A DNA stretch of 64,000 nt from Vibrio metschnikovii CIP 69.14 (GTDB lineage Bacteria; Pseudomonadota; Gammaproteobacteria; Enterobacterales; Vibrionaceae): the NCBI RefSeq assembly GCF_000176155.1, contig NZ_ACZO01000006.1, positions 1,302,001 to 1,366,000 on the forward strand. The letters are read 5' to 3'. The stretch's first letter is position 1; every line of letters begins with the position of its first letter. Shown piece after piece: positions 41,447 to 51,313 of the stretch. The notes beneath the pieces are model-generated. The model did not search any database. It saw only the letters and a program-made list of their open reading frames with translations, and was not told the DNA's origin. The position numbers and the translations under genes are program-made.

Positions 41447-43330
41447 ATGCTGCGTAAGCGAAGTCCAATCAGAGATTACCAAGCGGAAGCCCGACTGTTT
41501 CGTCGTCGAGCTATCGTCGCTTTCATGGGAATTGTCGTGGCAATGGGTGTGCTGATCACCAACCTCTATCATATTCAGGTGAAACAGTATCAAGATTACA
41601 AAACCCGCTCCAACGATAATCGCATTAAAATTGTCCCGATTGCCCCCAACCGTGGGTTAATTTACGATCGCAATGGTCATTTACTGGCGGAAAATCGTCC
41701 TGTGTTTAACTTGGAAATTATTCCTGAACAAGTAAACAATATGGACGATACCATCGCTCGTCTGCAGCAAATTTTAACCATTCCAGAAGAACGAATTGCG
41801 GCGTTCGAAAGAGATCGCCGCCAAACTCGACGCTTTAATGCCATTCCTCTACTCACACAACTCAGTCATGAAGACGTGGCGAAGTTTTCCGTACATCAGC
41901 ATAACTTTCCTGGAGTCTCCGTTAGCGCAAATTTAAAGCGTTTTTATCCTTATGGAGAAGTCTTAACTCATGTGATTGGGTACGTATCACGAATTAACGA
42001 TCGCGACGTAGAACGACTACAACGTGAAGGTAAGGCCGCCAATTATCAAGCAACACGGGATATTGGTAAATTAGGCATTGAGCGTTACTACGAAGATCTG
42101 TTACACGGCACCGCTGGCTATCAAGAAGTTGAAGTCAATAGCCGTGGACGTATTATTCGGACGTTGAAATACGTGCCGCCGTCTCCCGGTAAAGATATTG
42201 TTCTCAATTTGGATATTGATCTACAGCTGTATATCCATCAATTACTTGACGGTCGCCGCGGCTCGGCGATTGTCTTAGATCCAGAAGATAACGGCATACT
42301 AGCGATGGTCTCAAGCCCAAGTTATGATCCGAATCCTTTTGTGCATGGCATTTCGTCAACCGAATACAATAAGTTACTGAATGACATTAACCGTCCTTTA
42401 GTTAACCGAGCGACCTTGGGGATTTATCCACCAGCTTCAACGGTTAAACCATTTATTGCTCCAGCTGCATTGCATGACGGTATCATTACGCCAAGAACGA
42501 CACGTAACGATCATGGTTCTTGGCAAATCCCTAATTCCGATACACGCCCCTTTCGAGATTGGCTCCGTTGGGGGCATGGCCGGGTTGACATTTTAAAAGC
42601 GATTGAAGAATCGGTAGATACCTTTTTCTACCAAATTGCTTACGACATGGGAATTGATAACCTATCGACTTGGATGATGCGTTTTGGGTTTGGGGATTTA
42701 ACTGGCATCGATATTTTCGAAGAAAGTCGAGCCAATATGCCCACTCGTGAATGGAAAATGGCTCGTCATCGTACCCCTTGGTATAAAGGTGACACCATCC
42801 CGGTCGGAATTGGTCAAGGTTATTGGACCGCAACACCAATGCAATTGGCGAAAGCGACCTCAGTGGTTGCGAATAAAGGTAAAGTGATTGCCCCGCATTT
42901 GCTGCGCTCTACGATTAAAAATGGTCAGCCCTTTTCGACTCAAAAAGAGACTGAGTACGTGACCTTCCCTCCTATTGATGAAATCGATGACAAGTACTGG
43001 GATATTGCGATACAAGGGATGTATCTGGTTAACCACGGTAGTCGAGGCACCGCTCGACGTGCCTTTCAAGGCTTAAAATACAAAAGTGCCGGCAAATCAG
43101 GAACCGCACAGGTCTTTGGCCTAGCGGAAGGTCAAGAGTATGACGCCGACGAACTGGCTGAACATTTACGCAATCATGCTCTCTACGTGGGTTTTGCGCC
43201 CATCGACCATCCGAAACTGATCGTCAGCTTAGTACTCGAAAACGCAGGTGGTGGTTCCGGTGTCGCCGGGCCGGTAGTGAGACGAATTTTTGATCATGTA
43301 ATCTTGGGGCCACAAGAGGATAAACCATAA
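41447..43330 (+). CDS. mrdA: penicillin-binding protein 2 (elongation transpeptidase)
   Basis: A monofunctional class B PBP that crosslinks lateral-wall peptidoglycan with RodA in the elongasome. The 627 residues have one N-terminal membrane helix (about 24-46), a dimerisation/pedestal domain with [20 protein letters not shown], and the transpeptidase domain with S331-x-x-K334 (PPASTVKPF) and KSGT in the late part ([11 protein letters not shown]). Its stop overlaps the rodA start by one base. Confidence 0.97.
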   Translation: MLRKRSPIRDYQAEARLFRRRAIVAFMGIVVAMGVLITNLYHIQVKQYQDYKTRSNDNRIKIVPIAPNRGLIYDRNGHLLAENRPVFNLEIIPEQVNNMDDTIARLQQILTIPEERIAAFERDRRQTRRFNAIPLLTQLSHEDVAKFSVHQHNFPGVSVSANLKRFYPYGEVLTHVIGYVSRINDRDVERLQREGKAANYQATRDIGKLGIERYYEDLLHGTAGYQEVEVNSRGRIIRTLKYVPPSPGKDIVLNLDIDLQLYIHQLLDGRRGSAIVLDPEDNGILAMVSSPSYDPNPFVHGISSTEYNKLLNDINRPLVNRATLGIYPPASTVKPFIAPAALHDGIITPRTTRNDHGSWQIPNSDTRPFRDWLRWGHGRVDILKAIEESVDTFFYQIAYDMGIDNLSTWMMRFGFGDLTGIDIFEESRANMPTREWKMARHRTPWYKGDTIPVGIGQGYWTATPMQLAKATSVVANKGKVIAPHLLRSTIKNGQPFSTQKETEYVTFPPIDEIDDKYWDIAIQGMYLVNHGSRGTARRAFQGLKYKSAGKSGTAQVFGLAEGQEYDADELAEHLRNHALYVGFAPIDHPKLIVSLVLENAGGGSGVAGPVVRRIFDHVILGPQEDKP

Positions 43331-44451
43331 TGAAGATGGATCCCGCTACCGGACAAAACCGGGCTTTCTTTGAACGTTTACATATTGATCTTCCCCTATT
43401 GCTTGCTCTATTAGTAGTCATGGGATTTGGTCTGGTGGTGATGTACAGTGCTGGTGGACAAAGTTTAGCGATGATGGAGCGCCAAGCCATGCGTATGGTT
43501 ATGGCACTTTTAGTGATGGTTGGCTTAGCACAACTCTCACCGAGAAGCTACGAACGTTTAGCGCCGCTGCTGTTTTTTTGTGGTGTGATATTGTTGCTGG
43601 GGGTACTCTTTTTTGGAGAATCCTCCAAAGGAGCGCAACGTTGGCTCAACCTTGGTTTTATCCGCTTTCAACCGTCAGAACTGCTGAAACTGGCTGTACC
43701 ATTAATGGTCGCACGATATATTGGTCAACGGCCAATCCCCGCTGATGTAATGACCTTAACCGTCGCATTAATGATGGTCTTTTTCCCTGCAATATTGATC
43801 GCCAAACAGCCTGACTTAGGTACCTCCATTTTGATTGCGGCCTCTGGTATTTTTGTTATTTTCTTAGCAGGTATTAGCTGGAAAATCATCTCGGCTGCCG
43901 TGATCGCCGTTAGTGCATTTGTCCCTGTCATGTGGTTTTTCTTCATGCGTGAATATCAAAAAACTCGCGTACGCACCCTTTTTGATCCAGAATCCGATCC
44001 ACTGGGAGCGGGGTACCACATCATTCAAAGTAAAATCGCGATTGGTTCGGGAGGCTTATCAGGTAAAGGTTGGTTACATGGTACCCAGTCTAACTTAGAG
44101 TTTTTACCCGAAAGGCATACTGACTTTATCTTCGCCGTCATCGCTGAGGAATGGGGGTTGATTGGCGTACTTGCTCTGCTCGCAGCCTATTTATTTATTA
44201 TTGGTCGAGGACTGTACCTTGCCGGTAGTGCTCAAACCGCTTTTGGTCGGATGATGGCGGGAAGTATAGTTTTAAGTTTCTTTGTCTATGTCTTTGTTAA
44301 TATCGGCATGGTGAGTGGTATTTTACCCGTTGTTGGCGTCCCGCTGCCCCTGATCAGCTATGGCGGTACATCGATGGTGACACTCATGGCCGGATTTGGC
44401 ATTTTGATGTCGATTCACACCCATCGTAAAGCGTTTTCTAAGGCGAATTGA
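43330..44451 (+). CDS. mrdB: RodA, SEDS peptidoglycan glycosyltransferase
   Basis: An inner-membrane polymerase of lateral-wall glycan, partner of PBP2. The 373 residues have about ten membrane helices. SEDS marks are [21 protein letters not shown] (in part), the long periplasmic loop with [18 protein letters not shown] and the C-terminal [13 protein letters not shown]. It overlaps mrdA by one base and rlpA by four, so translation of the three is coupled. Confidence 0.97.
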   Translation: MKMDPATGQNRAFFERLHIDLPLLLALLVVMGFGLVVMYSAGGQSLAMMERQAMRMVMALLVMVGLAQLSPRSYERLAPLLFFCGVILLLGVLFFGESSKGAQRWLNLGFIRFQPSELLKLAVPLMVARYIGQRPIPADVMTLTVALMMVFFPAILIAKQPDLGTSILIAASGIFVIFLAGISWKIISAAVIAVSAFVPVMWFFFMREYQKTRVRTLFDPESDPLGAGYHIIQSKIAIGSGGLSGKGWLHGTQSNLEFLPERHTDFIFAVIAEEWGLIGVLALLAAYLFIIGRGLYLAGSAQTAFGRMMAGSIVLSFFVYVFVNIGMVSGILPVVGVPLPLISYGGTSMVTLMAGFGILMSIHTHRKAFSKAN

Positions 44452-45254
44452 ACCGTATGAAATCATCTCACTATCCATTGCTCTTGAGCTTACTTTGTAG
44501 CGCTTTACTCATCGGTTGCAGCAGTAAACCAACCGGGCGTTACGCTTTATTTAATGACGTAGCGCCTAATACGCCGATTTCTGTCGCACATATTGAAGAT
44601 GCCTACCCGCAATACGAACCCTATAGCCTAGGAGGAAATCGCGATTACACATTGCGAGGTGAGAGCTACCAGATCATTCGTAACCCCAAGGGGTTCACTG
44701 AGCGTGGCCAAGCGTCGTGGTATGGGAAAAAATTTCATGGCCATCTAACGTCTAATGGCGAAATTTATGACATGTATTCAATGACGGCTGCACATAAAAC
44801 GCTGCCCCTGCCAAGCTATGTCAAAGTCACCAATTTGGATAATGGCCGAGAAGCCATTGTTAGAGTCAATGATCGTGGTCCATTTCATGAAGGGCGGATT
44901 ATTGATTTAAGTTACGCTGCCGCGTATAAGTTAGGCGTCATTCAAACGGGGACAGCCAATGTTGACATTGCGGTCATTACCGTAGAAAGAAACAGCAATC
45001 GTCCTCTTAAAACACCGTTTGCCCAGTATGTTATTCAAGTTGCTGCCTCCCAGCATCAACAGCGAGTAGAGCAGTTATCCGCCGAGATGAGTGACCAACT
45101 GACGGTCCCAAGTTTTGTCGAGAGTAACCATCAACAGCATCGGTTATTTCTAGGGCCGTTTACTGACTATGCCCTGACGCAAGAAATACTTGAGCGTGTA
45201 AAATCGCTCGGTTACGACACCGCTTTTGTGAGAAAACACCACGCAAAACCGTAA
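44448..45254 (+). CDS. rlpA: RlpA, septal-ring lytic transglycosylase lipoprotein
   Basis: A 268-residue outer-membrane lipoprotein. The lipobox L-I-G-C24 follows a signal peptide. A double-psi beta-barrel domain carries [23 protein letters not shown] and [18 protein letters not shown], with the catalytic Asp. A C-terminal SPOR domain (about 185-265) binds denuded glycan. The start is TTG 44448 overlapping the rodA stop, with AAGG before it; ATG 44457 is the alternative. Confidence 0.93.
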   Translation: MNRMKSSHYPLLLSLLCSALLIGCSSKPTGRYALFNDVAPNTPISVAHIEDAYPQYEPYSLGGNRDYTLRGESYQIIRNPKGFTERGQASWYGKKFHGHLTSNGEIYDMYSMTAAHKTLPLPSYVKVTNLDNGREAIVRVNDRGPFHEGRIIDLSYAAAYKLGVIQTGTANVDIAVITVERNSNRPLKTPFAQYVIQVAASQHQQRVEQLSAEMSDQLTVPSFVESNHQQHRLFLGPFTDYALTQEILERVKSLGYDTAFVRKHHAKP

Positions 45255-45381
45255 CGTCGATGCAAAGCAGATCGGTCTTCTCCTTTATCCGCTCAACGAT
45301 ACATGGAGGAATGAGCGGTCTGATTTGCAAGGTCGTTTCTGTTAAGCTATTCGATAACTAACCAATAGTTTTAATATTATT

Positions 45382-46557
45382 ATGAAAAAAATCTCTCTAT
45401 TTTCTGTTTTAGCGACATCTTTTGCGCTATCTGCTACGTTTTCAGCATCCTCTTTTGCTGCACCTACTGTCATTCCAGATGCCCCACAAATTGCCGCCAA
45501 AGGCTATGTGCTGATGGACTACCATTCAGGGAAAATCCTCGCTGAGAAAGAGATGAACACAAAGCTCTCTCCAGCCAGTCTAACCAAGATGATGACCAGC
45601 TATGTTATCGGCCAAGAGCTTAACCGTGGCAATATTTCTCTCGATGACGATGTGGTGATTAGCGAAAATGCGTGGGCGAAAAACTACCCCGATTCATCAA
45701 AAATGTTCATCGAGGTAGGCACTTCGGTTAAAGTCCGAGATCTGAATAAAGGGATTATTATTCAATCAGGTAACGATGCCTGTGTTGCGATGGCAGAACA
45801 TGTCGCTGGTTCAGAAGATGCTTTTGTCGATCTCATGAATGCTTGGGCCAGTTCACTGAACATGACCAACACACATTTTGCCAATGTGCATGGACTCGAT
45901 CACCCTGAACTCTACTCTACGCCTTATGATATGGCCTTATTAGGTCAAGCATTAATCCGAGACGTGCCAGATGAATACGCTCTCTACGCCGAGCAAAAAT
46001 TCACCTACAACGGCATAACCCAATACAATCGTAACGGATTACTTTGGGATAAAAGTATGAACGTCGACGGCATTAAAACTGGCCATACGACTAATGCTGG
46101 TTACAGTTTGGTCAGCTCAGCGACCGAAGGCAATATGCGCTTGATTGCCGTCGTGATGGGGACTAAAGATATTAATTCTCGTAAAACGGAAAGTAAAAAG
46201 CTGCTCAGTTACGGTTTCCGCTTTTTTGAAACAGTCGCTCCGCACAAAGCAGGCGAAACCTTTGTTAACGAAACGATTTGGATGGGCGACAAACCAACCG
46301 TTGCACTGGGTGTAAAACAAGATACTTACGTTACGCTGCCACGCGGTCAAACCAAAGATCTGACGGCTAGCTTTGTCTTAGAAAAAGAGCTCAAAGCACC
46401 GATCAATAAAGGGGATGTCGTGGGTACCCTCTATTACCAAGTACAAGGTAATGAAATTGCTCAATATCCTCTGATGGCGTTAGAAGATGTCAAGGAAGGC
46501 GGGCTCTTAAGTCGTCTATGGGATTACTTAGTACTACTCTTTAAAAGCTTGTTCTAA
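45382..46557 (+). CDS. dacA: D-alanyl-D-alanine carboxypeptidase DacA (PBP5)
   Basis: Removes the terminal D-Ala of peptidoglycan stems. The 391 residues have a signal peptide cleaved near SFA-APT (26), S66-x-x-K69 in SPASLTKMM, SGN near 129, KTG in DGIKTGHTTNAGYS near 232, a beta-rich domain, and a C-terminal amphipathic helix (LWDYLVLLFKSLF) for membrane attachment. It is the usual neighbour of rlpA and ybeD. Confidence 0.97.
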   Translation: MKKISLFSVLATSFALSATFSASSFAAPTVIPDAPQIAAKGYVLMDYHSGKILAEKEMNTKLSPASLTKMMTSYVIGQELNRGNISLDDDVVISENAWAKNYPDSSKMFIEVGTSVKVRDLNKGIIIQSGNDACVAMAEHVAGSEDAFVDLMNAWASSLNMTNTHFANVHGLDHPELYSTPYDMALLGQALIRDVPDEYALYAEQKFTYNGITQYNRNGLLWDKSMNVDGIKTGHTTNAGYSLVSSATEGNMRLIAVVMGTKDINSRKTESKKLLSYGFRFFETVAPHKAGETFVNETIWMGDKPTVALGVKQDTYVTLPRGQTKDLTASFVLEKELKAPINKGDVVGTLYYQVQGNEIAQYPLMALEDVKEGGLLSRLWDYLVLLFKSLF

Positions 46558-46562
46558 TTCCG

Positions 46563-46597
46563 AGTGTTAAAGGGGGGGGCCCCCCCCCTTTAACACT
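46563..46597. repeat. perfect G8/C9 palindrome after dacA
   Basis: AGTGTTAAA, then eight G, nine C, then TTTAACACT: a 17-bp perfect inverted repeat with a single central C, six bases after the dacA stop. It would form a very stable hairpin and could block readthrough into ybeD, but no T-run follows. Homopolymer tracts like this are prone to length error in replication and sequencing. Confidence 0.8.
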
Positions 46598-46726
46598 TAC
46601 TGCGATGTGGGCTACGTTTGCTAGCTCAGCGAAACTCGCCCCCACGTTAAACTATCGCCAACTTGAGATATCTTTAAATTGACGGTACTATCCGCCACCG
46701 CTTAAGCAAATCTTGGAGCTTTCACT

Positions 46727-47005
46727 ATGATGACCATTAACTCTGATGCCAAATTAAAAGATCTTTTAGAGTTTCCTTGTTCTTTTACTTACAAAGTTAT
46801 GGGCCATGCGAAACCTGAGTTACCAGAACTTGTGTTAGAAGTGATCCAGCGCCATGCTCCTGGTGACTATAGTCCGCGAATTAAACCAAGTGGTAAAGGC
46901 AACTACCATTCGGTTTCTGTGACCATCACGGCGACGTCTATTGAGCAAGTAGAAACACTGTATAAAGAGCTAGGCGATATCGAGATCGTTCGTATGGTTC
47001 TGTAA
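46727..47005 (+). CDS. ybeD: YbeD-family protein (DUF493/UPF0250)
   Basis: A 92-residue small cytoplasmic protein with an ACT-like ferredoxin fold. Marks are [19 protein letters not shown] at the start and the conserved [17 protein letters not shown] in the middle. The function is unknown. Its fixed place between dacA and lipB in enterics and vibrios suggests a regulatory link to either. An ATG three bases later (second residue) is equally possible. Confidence 0.93.
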   Translation: MMTINSDAKLKDLLEFPCSFTYKVMGHAKPELPELVLEVIQRHAPGDYSPRIKPSGKGNYHSVSVTITATSIEQVETLYKELGDIEIVRMVL

Positions 47006-47058
47006 CACTGAGTTGCAGCGAAATATCAAAAAAATTTTAATTGTTATACATTATTTTT

Positions 47059-47085
47059 AAAGCAGCATTATGCTGCTTTTTTTTA
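47059..47085 (+). terminator. Rho-independent terminator after ybeD
   Basis: Stem AAAGCAGCA / TGCTGCTTT with loop TTA and a run of eight T. It separates ybeD from lipB. Confidence 0.92.
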
Positions 47086-47209
47086 TTTTTCATTACCTTA
47101 AATTACTCATAAAAAAAATGAGGGTAAAAAAATCCCCGAGATGAGTAGTTCAAAGTGTCTAAGATGTTTATAATCAAAAAACTTTATATATCACTGGTGG
47201 ACAACGACA

Positions 47210-47872
47210 ATGGATAATCCGCTTGTTATCAGGCGACTGGGTCGACAAGATTATTTGCCTGTTTGGCAAGCCATGCATCAGTTTACCGATCAACGTGATG
47301 AACAAACGGCCGATGAAATATGGCTTGTTGAACACCATCCCGTTTTTACCCAAGGTCAAGCAGGTAAAGCTGAGCATCTTCTCAATCCAGGAAATATCCC
47401 GGTCGTACAGAGTGATCGTGGTGGTCAAGTCACTTATCATGGCCCAGGTCAATTAGTGGTCTATGTGTTGATTAATTTAAGACGCAAGAAGCTCGGCGTT
47501 CGAGAATTGGTCACTGGTATTGAACAACTCGTGATCGACACTTTAAAAACCTATCATATTAATTCTGCCGCTCGCCCAGATGCTCCAGGTGTCTATGTCG
47601 ATGGAAAGAAAATATGCTCACTAGGTTTACGTATTCGTAAAGGCTGTTCATTTCACGGTCTTGCCCTTAACGTCAATATGGATCTTTCTCCTTTTCTGCG
47701 CATTAACCCTTGTGGTTATCAAGGCATGGAAATGGTGCAAGTCTGCGACTTAGGTGGGCCAGATAACTTAGCAGAAATTGAACAGCAAATGATCCAAGAG
47801 CTTGTCCGTTTATTCGGTTATCAACAAGTCGAATTCAGCACAGAAGCACCTTTTATAGGTAAAATAGCATGA
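47210..47872 (+). CDS. lipB: octanoyltransferase LipB
   Basis: Transfers octanoate from ACP to lipoyl domains. The 220 residues hold the family block [17 protein letters not shown] near 72-88, the conserved Lys/Cys active-site region [16 protein letters not shown] near 132-146 and FHGLALNVN. The ATG of lipA overlaps its stop by four bases (ATGA). Confidence 0.97.
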   Translation: MDNPLVIRRLGRQDYLPVWQAMHQFTDQRDEQTADEIWLVEHHPVFTQGQAGKAEHLLNPGNIPVVQSDRGGQVTYHGPGQLVVYVLINLRRKKLGVRELVTGIEQLVIDTLKTYHINSAARPDAPGVYVDGKKICSLGLRIRKGCSFHGLALNVNMDLSPFLRINPCGYQGMEMVQVCDLGGPDNLAEIEQQMIQELVRLFGYQQVEFSTEAPFIGKIA

Positions 47873-48834
47873 GCAAACCAATTCAAATGGAAAAAGGCGT
47901 TAAATACCGTGACGCCGATAAAATGGCACTGATTCCGGTGAAAAACATGCCGGTTGAGCAAAAAGAAGTGCTACGTAAGCCATCGTGGATGAAAATAAAA
48001 CTCCCTGCCGATAGCCAGCGTATACAAGAAATTAAAGCCGCGATGCGTAAAAATAATCTTCACTCTGTCTGTGAAGAAGCGTCTTGCCCTAACTTGGCGG
48101 AGTGCTTTAATCATGGCACCGCTACGTTTATGATCCTTGGTGCTATCTGTACTCGACGTTGTCCATTTTGTGATGTAGCCCATGGACGCCCGAATGCCGT
48201 TGATGCCGCTGAGCCGAAAAAACTCGCTGAAACCATTCGTGATATGAAGCTCAAGTATGTCGTGATCACTTCCGTCGACCGTGATGATTTACGCGATGGT
48301 GGCGCTGAACATTTTGCAGACTGCAACCGCGAAATTCGCGCGCTCAATCCGGGGATCCGTATCGAAACCTTAGTCCCTGATTTTCGTGGTCGCATGGACA
48401 TTGCGCTAGAAAAACTCAAAGACAATCCGCCAGATGTGCTTAACCATAACTTAGAAACGGCTCCACGCCTGTACCGTAAAGCGCGCCCTGGGGCAAACTA
48501 TAAATGGTCTTTAGAATTGCTGCGTAAGTTTAAAGAGCAACATCCTGATGTACCAACCAAATCAGGTATCATGATGGGCTTAGGTGAAACCAAAGAAGAG
48601 ATCATCCAAGTCTTAAAAGATTTACGAGAGCATGGCGTAACGATGCTGACATTAGGTCAGTATTTGGCACCAAGTCGTCACCATCTACCGGTTGAGCGCT
48701 ACGTGCCACCTGAAGAGTTTGATGAGCTAAAAGAGATTGCTCTTGAGCTTGGCTTTACCCATGCTGCGTGTGGACCTTTTGTTCGCTCATCTTATCATGC
48801 GGATTTGCAAGCGAAGGGATTAGAAGTCAAATAA
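47869..48834 (+). CDS. lipA: lipoyl synthase LipA
   Basis: A radical SAM enzyme inserting two sulfurs into octanoyl domains. The 321 residues show the auxiliary cluster Cys in [13 protein letters not shown], the radical SAM cluster in [10 protein letters not shown], and the conserved C-terminal serine in FVRSSYHAD, which ligates the auxiliary cluster. It works directly after LipB and is translationally coupled to it. Confidence 0.98.
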   Translation: MSKPIQMEKGVKYRDADKMALIPVKNMPVEQKEVLRKPSWMKIKLPADSQRIQEIKAAMRKNNLHSVCEEASCPNLAECFNHGTATFMILGAICTRRCPFCDVAHGRPNAVDAAEPKKLAETIRDMKLKYVVITSVDRDDLRDGGAEHFADCNREIRALNPGIRIETLVPDFRGRMDIALEKLKDNPPDVLNHNLETAPRLYRKARPGANYKWSLELLRKFKEQHPDVPTKSGIMMGLGETKEEIIQVLKDLREHGVTMLTLGQYLAPSRHHLPVERYVPPEEFDELKEIALELGFTHAACGPFVRSSYHADLQAKGLEVK

Positions 48835-48945
48835 TCCTATCGAATCTATACGGTTATCAGCCTATAACTAGGCTCAACGCGATGAGTTAATCACTGGCGT
48901 GGAACCTATCAATCAATATCGCTGATTGATGGTTATCACATTACA

Positions 48946-48974
48946 AAAATGGCCCGCTAAGCGGGCCATTTTAT
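48946..48974. terminator. bidirectional terminator between lipA and glyA
   Basis: A 12-bp perfect stem AAAATGGCCCGC / GCGGGCCATTTT with loop TAA, between convergent genes. Confidence 0.9.
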
Positions 48975-48990
48975 CTACTATGACAAAATA

Positions 48991-50241
48991 TTAAGCGTAA
49001 ACTGGTAAACGTTGGCAAATCGCTAACACTTTCTGTTTGGTCGCTTCGATTACCGCAGGATCATTAACGTTATCTAATACGTCACACATCCAGTTTGCCA
49101 AATCTTGTGCATCTTGATCAGTAAATCCACGACGTGTGATCGCTGGCGTTCCAATACGGATACCCGAGGTTACAAATGGGCTACGCGGATCGTTGGGTAC
49201 CGAGTTTTTGTTCACGGTGATATTCGCAGCCCCCAGTGCGGCATCGGCTTCTTTACCAGTAATGCCTTTATCGATCAGATCAACTAAGAATAGGTGATTT
49301 TCGGTGCTGTTAGAAACAATCTTGTAACCGCGCTCTTGGAATTGAGCCACCATCGCTTTGGCATTTTTTACTACGCGAGCTTGGTACTCTTTAAACTCAG
49401 GCTCCATTGCTTCTTTAAATGCTACCGCTTTAGCCGCAATAACATGCATTAATGGACCACCCTGCCCACCTGGGAAAACCGCCGAGTTAAGCTTTTTATA
49501 CATCTCTTCGCCCGCATTGGACAAGATCAAACCGCCACGAGGGCCAGCTAACGTTTTATGGGTCGTCGTCGTCACTACATGTGCATAAGGGAGCGGCGTT
49601 GGATAAACCCCAGCAGCAATCAAACCAGCAACGTGCGCCATATCGACAAAAAAGTAAGCGTCAACTTTATCGGCAATTTCACGCATCCGTTTCCAATCAA
49701 CGATTTGTGAATAAGCCGAGAAACCACCAATGATCATCTTCGGCTTGTGCTCAAGAGCCAGTGCTTCCATCTCTTCGTAATTGATCTTACCGCTTTCATC
49801 AATGCCGTATGGAATAATATTGTAGTGCTTGCCAGAAAAGTTAACTGGGGAGCCATGAGTCAAATGACCACCATGAGCGAGACTCATGCCTAATACGGTA
49901 TCGCCAGGGTTAAGCAACGCCATATAAACGGCACTGTTAGCCTGAGAACCAGAGTGAGGCTGAACGTTAGCGTACTCACAACCAAATAGCTGACAAGCGC
50001 GATCAATCGCTAATGCTTCGGCTTTATCAACGTATTCACAACCGCCGTAATAACGTTTGCCTGGGTAACCTTCAGCGTATTTGTTGGTGAGTTGAGAGCC
50101 TTGTGCTTCCATAACCCGTGGGCTAGTGTAGTTTTCTGAAGCGATAAGCTCGATGTGTTCTTCTTGACGAAGCGTTTCTTCTTGGATTGCTGCGAATAAC
50201 TCCGCATCGTAATCAGCGATATTCATATCACGCTTAAGCAT
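48991..50241 (-). CDS. glyA: serine hydroxymethyltransferase
   Basis: A PLP enzyme interconverting serine and glycine with tetrahydrofolate, the main source of one-carbon units. The 416 residues have [32 protein letters not shown], and the PLP lysine in [13 protein letters not shown] near 230. Met1 at 50241 and Met6 (MNIADYD) are both possible starts. A near-consensus PurR box lies about 90-105 bases upstream. Confidence 0.97.
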   Translation of the reverse strand: MLKRDMNIADYDAELFAAIQEETLRQEEHIELIASENYTSPRVMEAQGSQLTNKYAEGYPGKRYYGGCEYVDKAEALAIDRACQLFGCEYANVQPHSGSQANSAVYMALLNPGDTVLGMSLAHGGHLTHGSPVNFSGKHYNIIPYGIDESGKINYEEMEALALEHKPKMIIGGFSAYSQIVDWKRMREIADKVDAYFFVDMAHVAGLIAAGVYPTPLPYAHVVTTTTHKTLAGPRGGLILSNAGEEMYKKLNSAVFPGGQGGPLMHVIAAKAVAFKEAMEPEFKEYQARVVKNAKAMVAQFQERGYKIVSNSTENHLFLVDLIDKGITGKEADAALGAANITVNKNSVPNDPRSPFVTSGIRIGTPAITRRGFTDQDAQDLANWMCDVLDNVNDPAVIEATKQKVLAICQRLPVYA

Positions 50242-50618
50242 CTGTATCTCCTGACTCAGATTTATCTGAAATTAGCTATCCCCAAACGACTTAGTATCTC
50301 TTGGGCATAAAAACCACACAATGACCCAACGCAAACGTTTTCGTCACCCTAACGGCGCGCATTCTACCTAATTTAACGTGTCTCATAAAGCGTAAATTAC
50401 ATAAAATATCATGCAGTTTTTTCATCATGACTAACGATAATAGTCCGCTGAACGTGAACCTATCGCTTAAGTGTCAATGTTACGCTTTACAGCCTGTAAA
50501 ACGCTCATGACATAGATCTACCTTAATTTCAGCCTGTATGCTACCGAAAATCGCCACTTTTCATTACTATAGCGCGCAACTATTCCCTCTAATCCGATTG
50601 ATCTTTTGAGCTGTAGCA
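50242..50618. other. glyA upstream region
   Basis: A 377-base divergent gap. Besides the PurR box at 50329-50344 it has an A/T-rich stretch (50385-50430). In V. cholerae the vps biofilm clusters lie next to glyA on this side; here only a YitT-like gene and then the RND pair follow. I see no gene remnant or mobile-element end in it. Confidence 0.5.
50329..50344. promoter_or_regulatory. PurR operator upstream of glyA
   Basis: ACGCAAACGTTTTCGT matches the PurR consensus (ACGCAAACGTTTNCNT). glyA is a PurR-regulated gene in E. coli, so purine-dependent repression is expected here. Confidence 0.85.
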
Positions 50619-51221
50619 ATGGATAAACACACCCACAAAGAAGATATAATCGCCATGCTGACTGGAACGTTCTTAGTCGCGCAAGGCGTCTTTTTTCTCC
50701 AAGCTGGAGAACTACTGACTGGCGGAACCGCTGGATTGGCACTGCTGATGACCCACTTTTTGCCTTGGTCATTTGGCTGGCTGTATTTTATAGCTAATAG
50801 TCCATTTTATTTATTAGCTTGGCGTCGTTTCGGCGGTCGATTTGCTATCAATAGCGCGTTATGCGGGGCATTAGTCTCGATTTTTACTGATCATTTAGCC
50901 ATGTTCATTACCCTTAGTGAGATAAATCCATTTTACTGTGCGCTGGCAGGCGGACTATTAATGGGCCTTGGCATGCTGATTCTTTTTCGTCATCGCGCGA
51001 GTTTAGGCGGTTTTAATGTCCTCTGTTTAGCGATACAAGATAGGTATGCAATACCTGCGGGTCATGTACAGATGGTGATCGACGGGCTAATACTGAGTGC
51101 TTCTTTGTTCTTTATCAGCCCGAGTACGGTGTTGTTATCCATTTTTGGGGCGATTATCTTGAATCTAGTACTGAGTATGAATCATAAACCCACTCGCTAT
51201 AATGTTACTTATCAGCCTTAA
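50619..51221 (+). CDS. YitT/DUF161-like membrane protein
   Basis: A 200-residue inner-membrane protein of about five or six helices, starting MDKHTHKEDIIAMLTGTFLVAQGVFFLQ. The first two thirds read like the YitT family, with GGTAGLALLMTHF and GALVSIFTDH. The function is unknown; transport is only a guess from its membrane nature. It lies alone between glyA and the RND efflux genes. A shared terminator separates it from the RND pair. Confidence 0.8.
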   Translation: MDKHTHKEDIIAMLTGTFLVAQGVFFLQAGELLTGGTAGLALLMTHFLPWSFGWLYFIANSPFYLLAWRRFGGRFAINSALCGALVSIFTDHLAMFITLSEINPFYCALAGGLLMGLGMLILFRHRASLGGFNVLCLAIQDRYAIPAGHVQMVIDGLILSASLFFISPSTVLLSIFGAIILNLVLSMNHKPTRYNVTYQP

Positions 51222-51238
51222 ATCTAAGTGCTAGCCAT

Positions 51239-51281
51239 GAAAAACGCCTTAAGCCGATATCGGTTTAAGGCGTTTTTTATT
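51239..51281. terminator. bidirectional terminator after the YitT-like gene
   Basis: A 12-bp stem AAAACGCCTTAA / TTAAGGCGTTTT with inner CCGAT/ATCGG pairing and a T6 tail. It serves the convergent YitT-like and RND genes. Confidence 0.9.
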
Positions 51282-51313
51282 TATACGGTAATCGAAACAG
51301 CGCTCATTATTGA

